A stretch of 64,000 bases of DNA from Amoebophrya sp. A120 (lineage: Eukaryota > Sar > Dinophyceae > Syndiniales > Amoebophryaceae), in assembly GCA_905178155.1 (NCBI GenBank), contig CAJINV010000006.1, positions 2,582,658 through 2,646,657 of the forward strand, given 5' to 3'. Positions 63,891 to 64,000 of this stretch are shown here, piece after piece. The notes beneath the pieces were generated by a model. The model ran no database searches, was not told the origin of the DNA, and saw nothing but the letters and a program-made list of their open reading frames with translations. Positions within the stretch are counted from its first letter, which is position 1; every line of letters begins with the position of its first letter. A program made the translations under genes and the position numbers.

Positions 63891-64000
63891 CCTATAACAA
63901 ACCTGGAGGCGCAGCGTAGGTTTGCTTACCTACAAAAGCAGCATCACAAAGCCACCGGCTCCTCCTGACTCCAGTACCACAGATGGAAAATGCCGACTAC

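Noticed and set aside
1-64000. CRISPR-like or satellite array because of many spaced repeats
   Set aside because: The repeats are full-length TIR elements at irregular spacing in genes, not short repeats with uniform spacers.
1-64000. Bacterial operon, tRNA or rRNA genes
   Set aside because: No rRNA or tRNA cloverleaf was recognised, and split genes with eukaryotic TOP1 exclude a bacterial origin.

Overview
This is eukaryotic nuclear DNA. Every gene I can support lies on the minus strand, and most are cut into short exons by about 80 small inverted-repeat elements. Each element has long terminal inverted repeats (TIRs), carries no protein gene, and is usually flanked by a 5-bp target-site duplication (TSD). 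In each gene with a recognisable protein family, removing the element plus exactly 5 bp restores the frame and the conserved protein. These are introner elements acting as non-GT/AG introns, beside a few ordinary GT-AG introns. One-directional gene order, TIR-bearing introners and an apparent selenoprotein suggest a dinoflagellate or perkinsid relative, most like the parasite Amoebophrya; the organism is an inference.

Families used below (outer sequence, usual size): A TATCAAATGCAAAAATGTCT, about 262 bp; B ATCCTGTGCAAAAGTATCG, about 150; C TATGGAAGYGTCAGG, about 307; D TATCCTRWGTAAAAACGTCC, about 285; E AAAAGGAAAAATCCCCCCTC, about 310; F TATGCAAGAAAAAAACTGTG, about 220; G TATAACC..TTACAATCTCAAAC, about 255; H TATGASAGTGC with C/T-rich arm, about 220-270; I TATGGAGGACGAGAG, 220. 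Words such as GCATGACAAA / TTTGTCATGC recur inside nearly all families.

Layout, left to right (all minus strand): glycine-rich protein (1.7-3.95 kb); cold-shock-domain protein (4.3-5.1); Methyltransf_32-type methyltransferase (5.7-9.6); DsbA/FrnE-like oxidoreductase with an in-frame TGA at the first Cys of CPWC and a SECIS-like hairpin in its 3' flank (10.3-13.25); large unknown protein with 14 introners (13.8-20.6); unknown protein (21.4-23.8); Methyltransf_24-like methyltransferase (24.4-27.2); small membrane protein (27.4-28.8); gene-poor stretch with a GC-rich block between 69-bp direct repeats (28.8-31.6); unknown protein with a 31-nt GT-AG intron (31.6-33.8); gene-free DNA with simple repeats (33.8-37.4); introner-free array of related GC-rich coding modules (37.4-42.5) and two neighbours (42.7-45.7); secreted coiled-coil protein (46.1-51.6); DNA topoisomerase I with all five catalytic residues (53.7-60.5); unknown gene running toward the right edge (62.2-64).

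The genes share no obvious pathway. What unifies the window is its intron biology, with topoisomerase I, the oxidoreductase and two methyltransferases as internal standards for where introners are removed.
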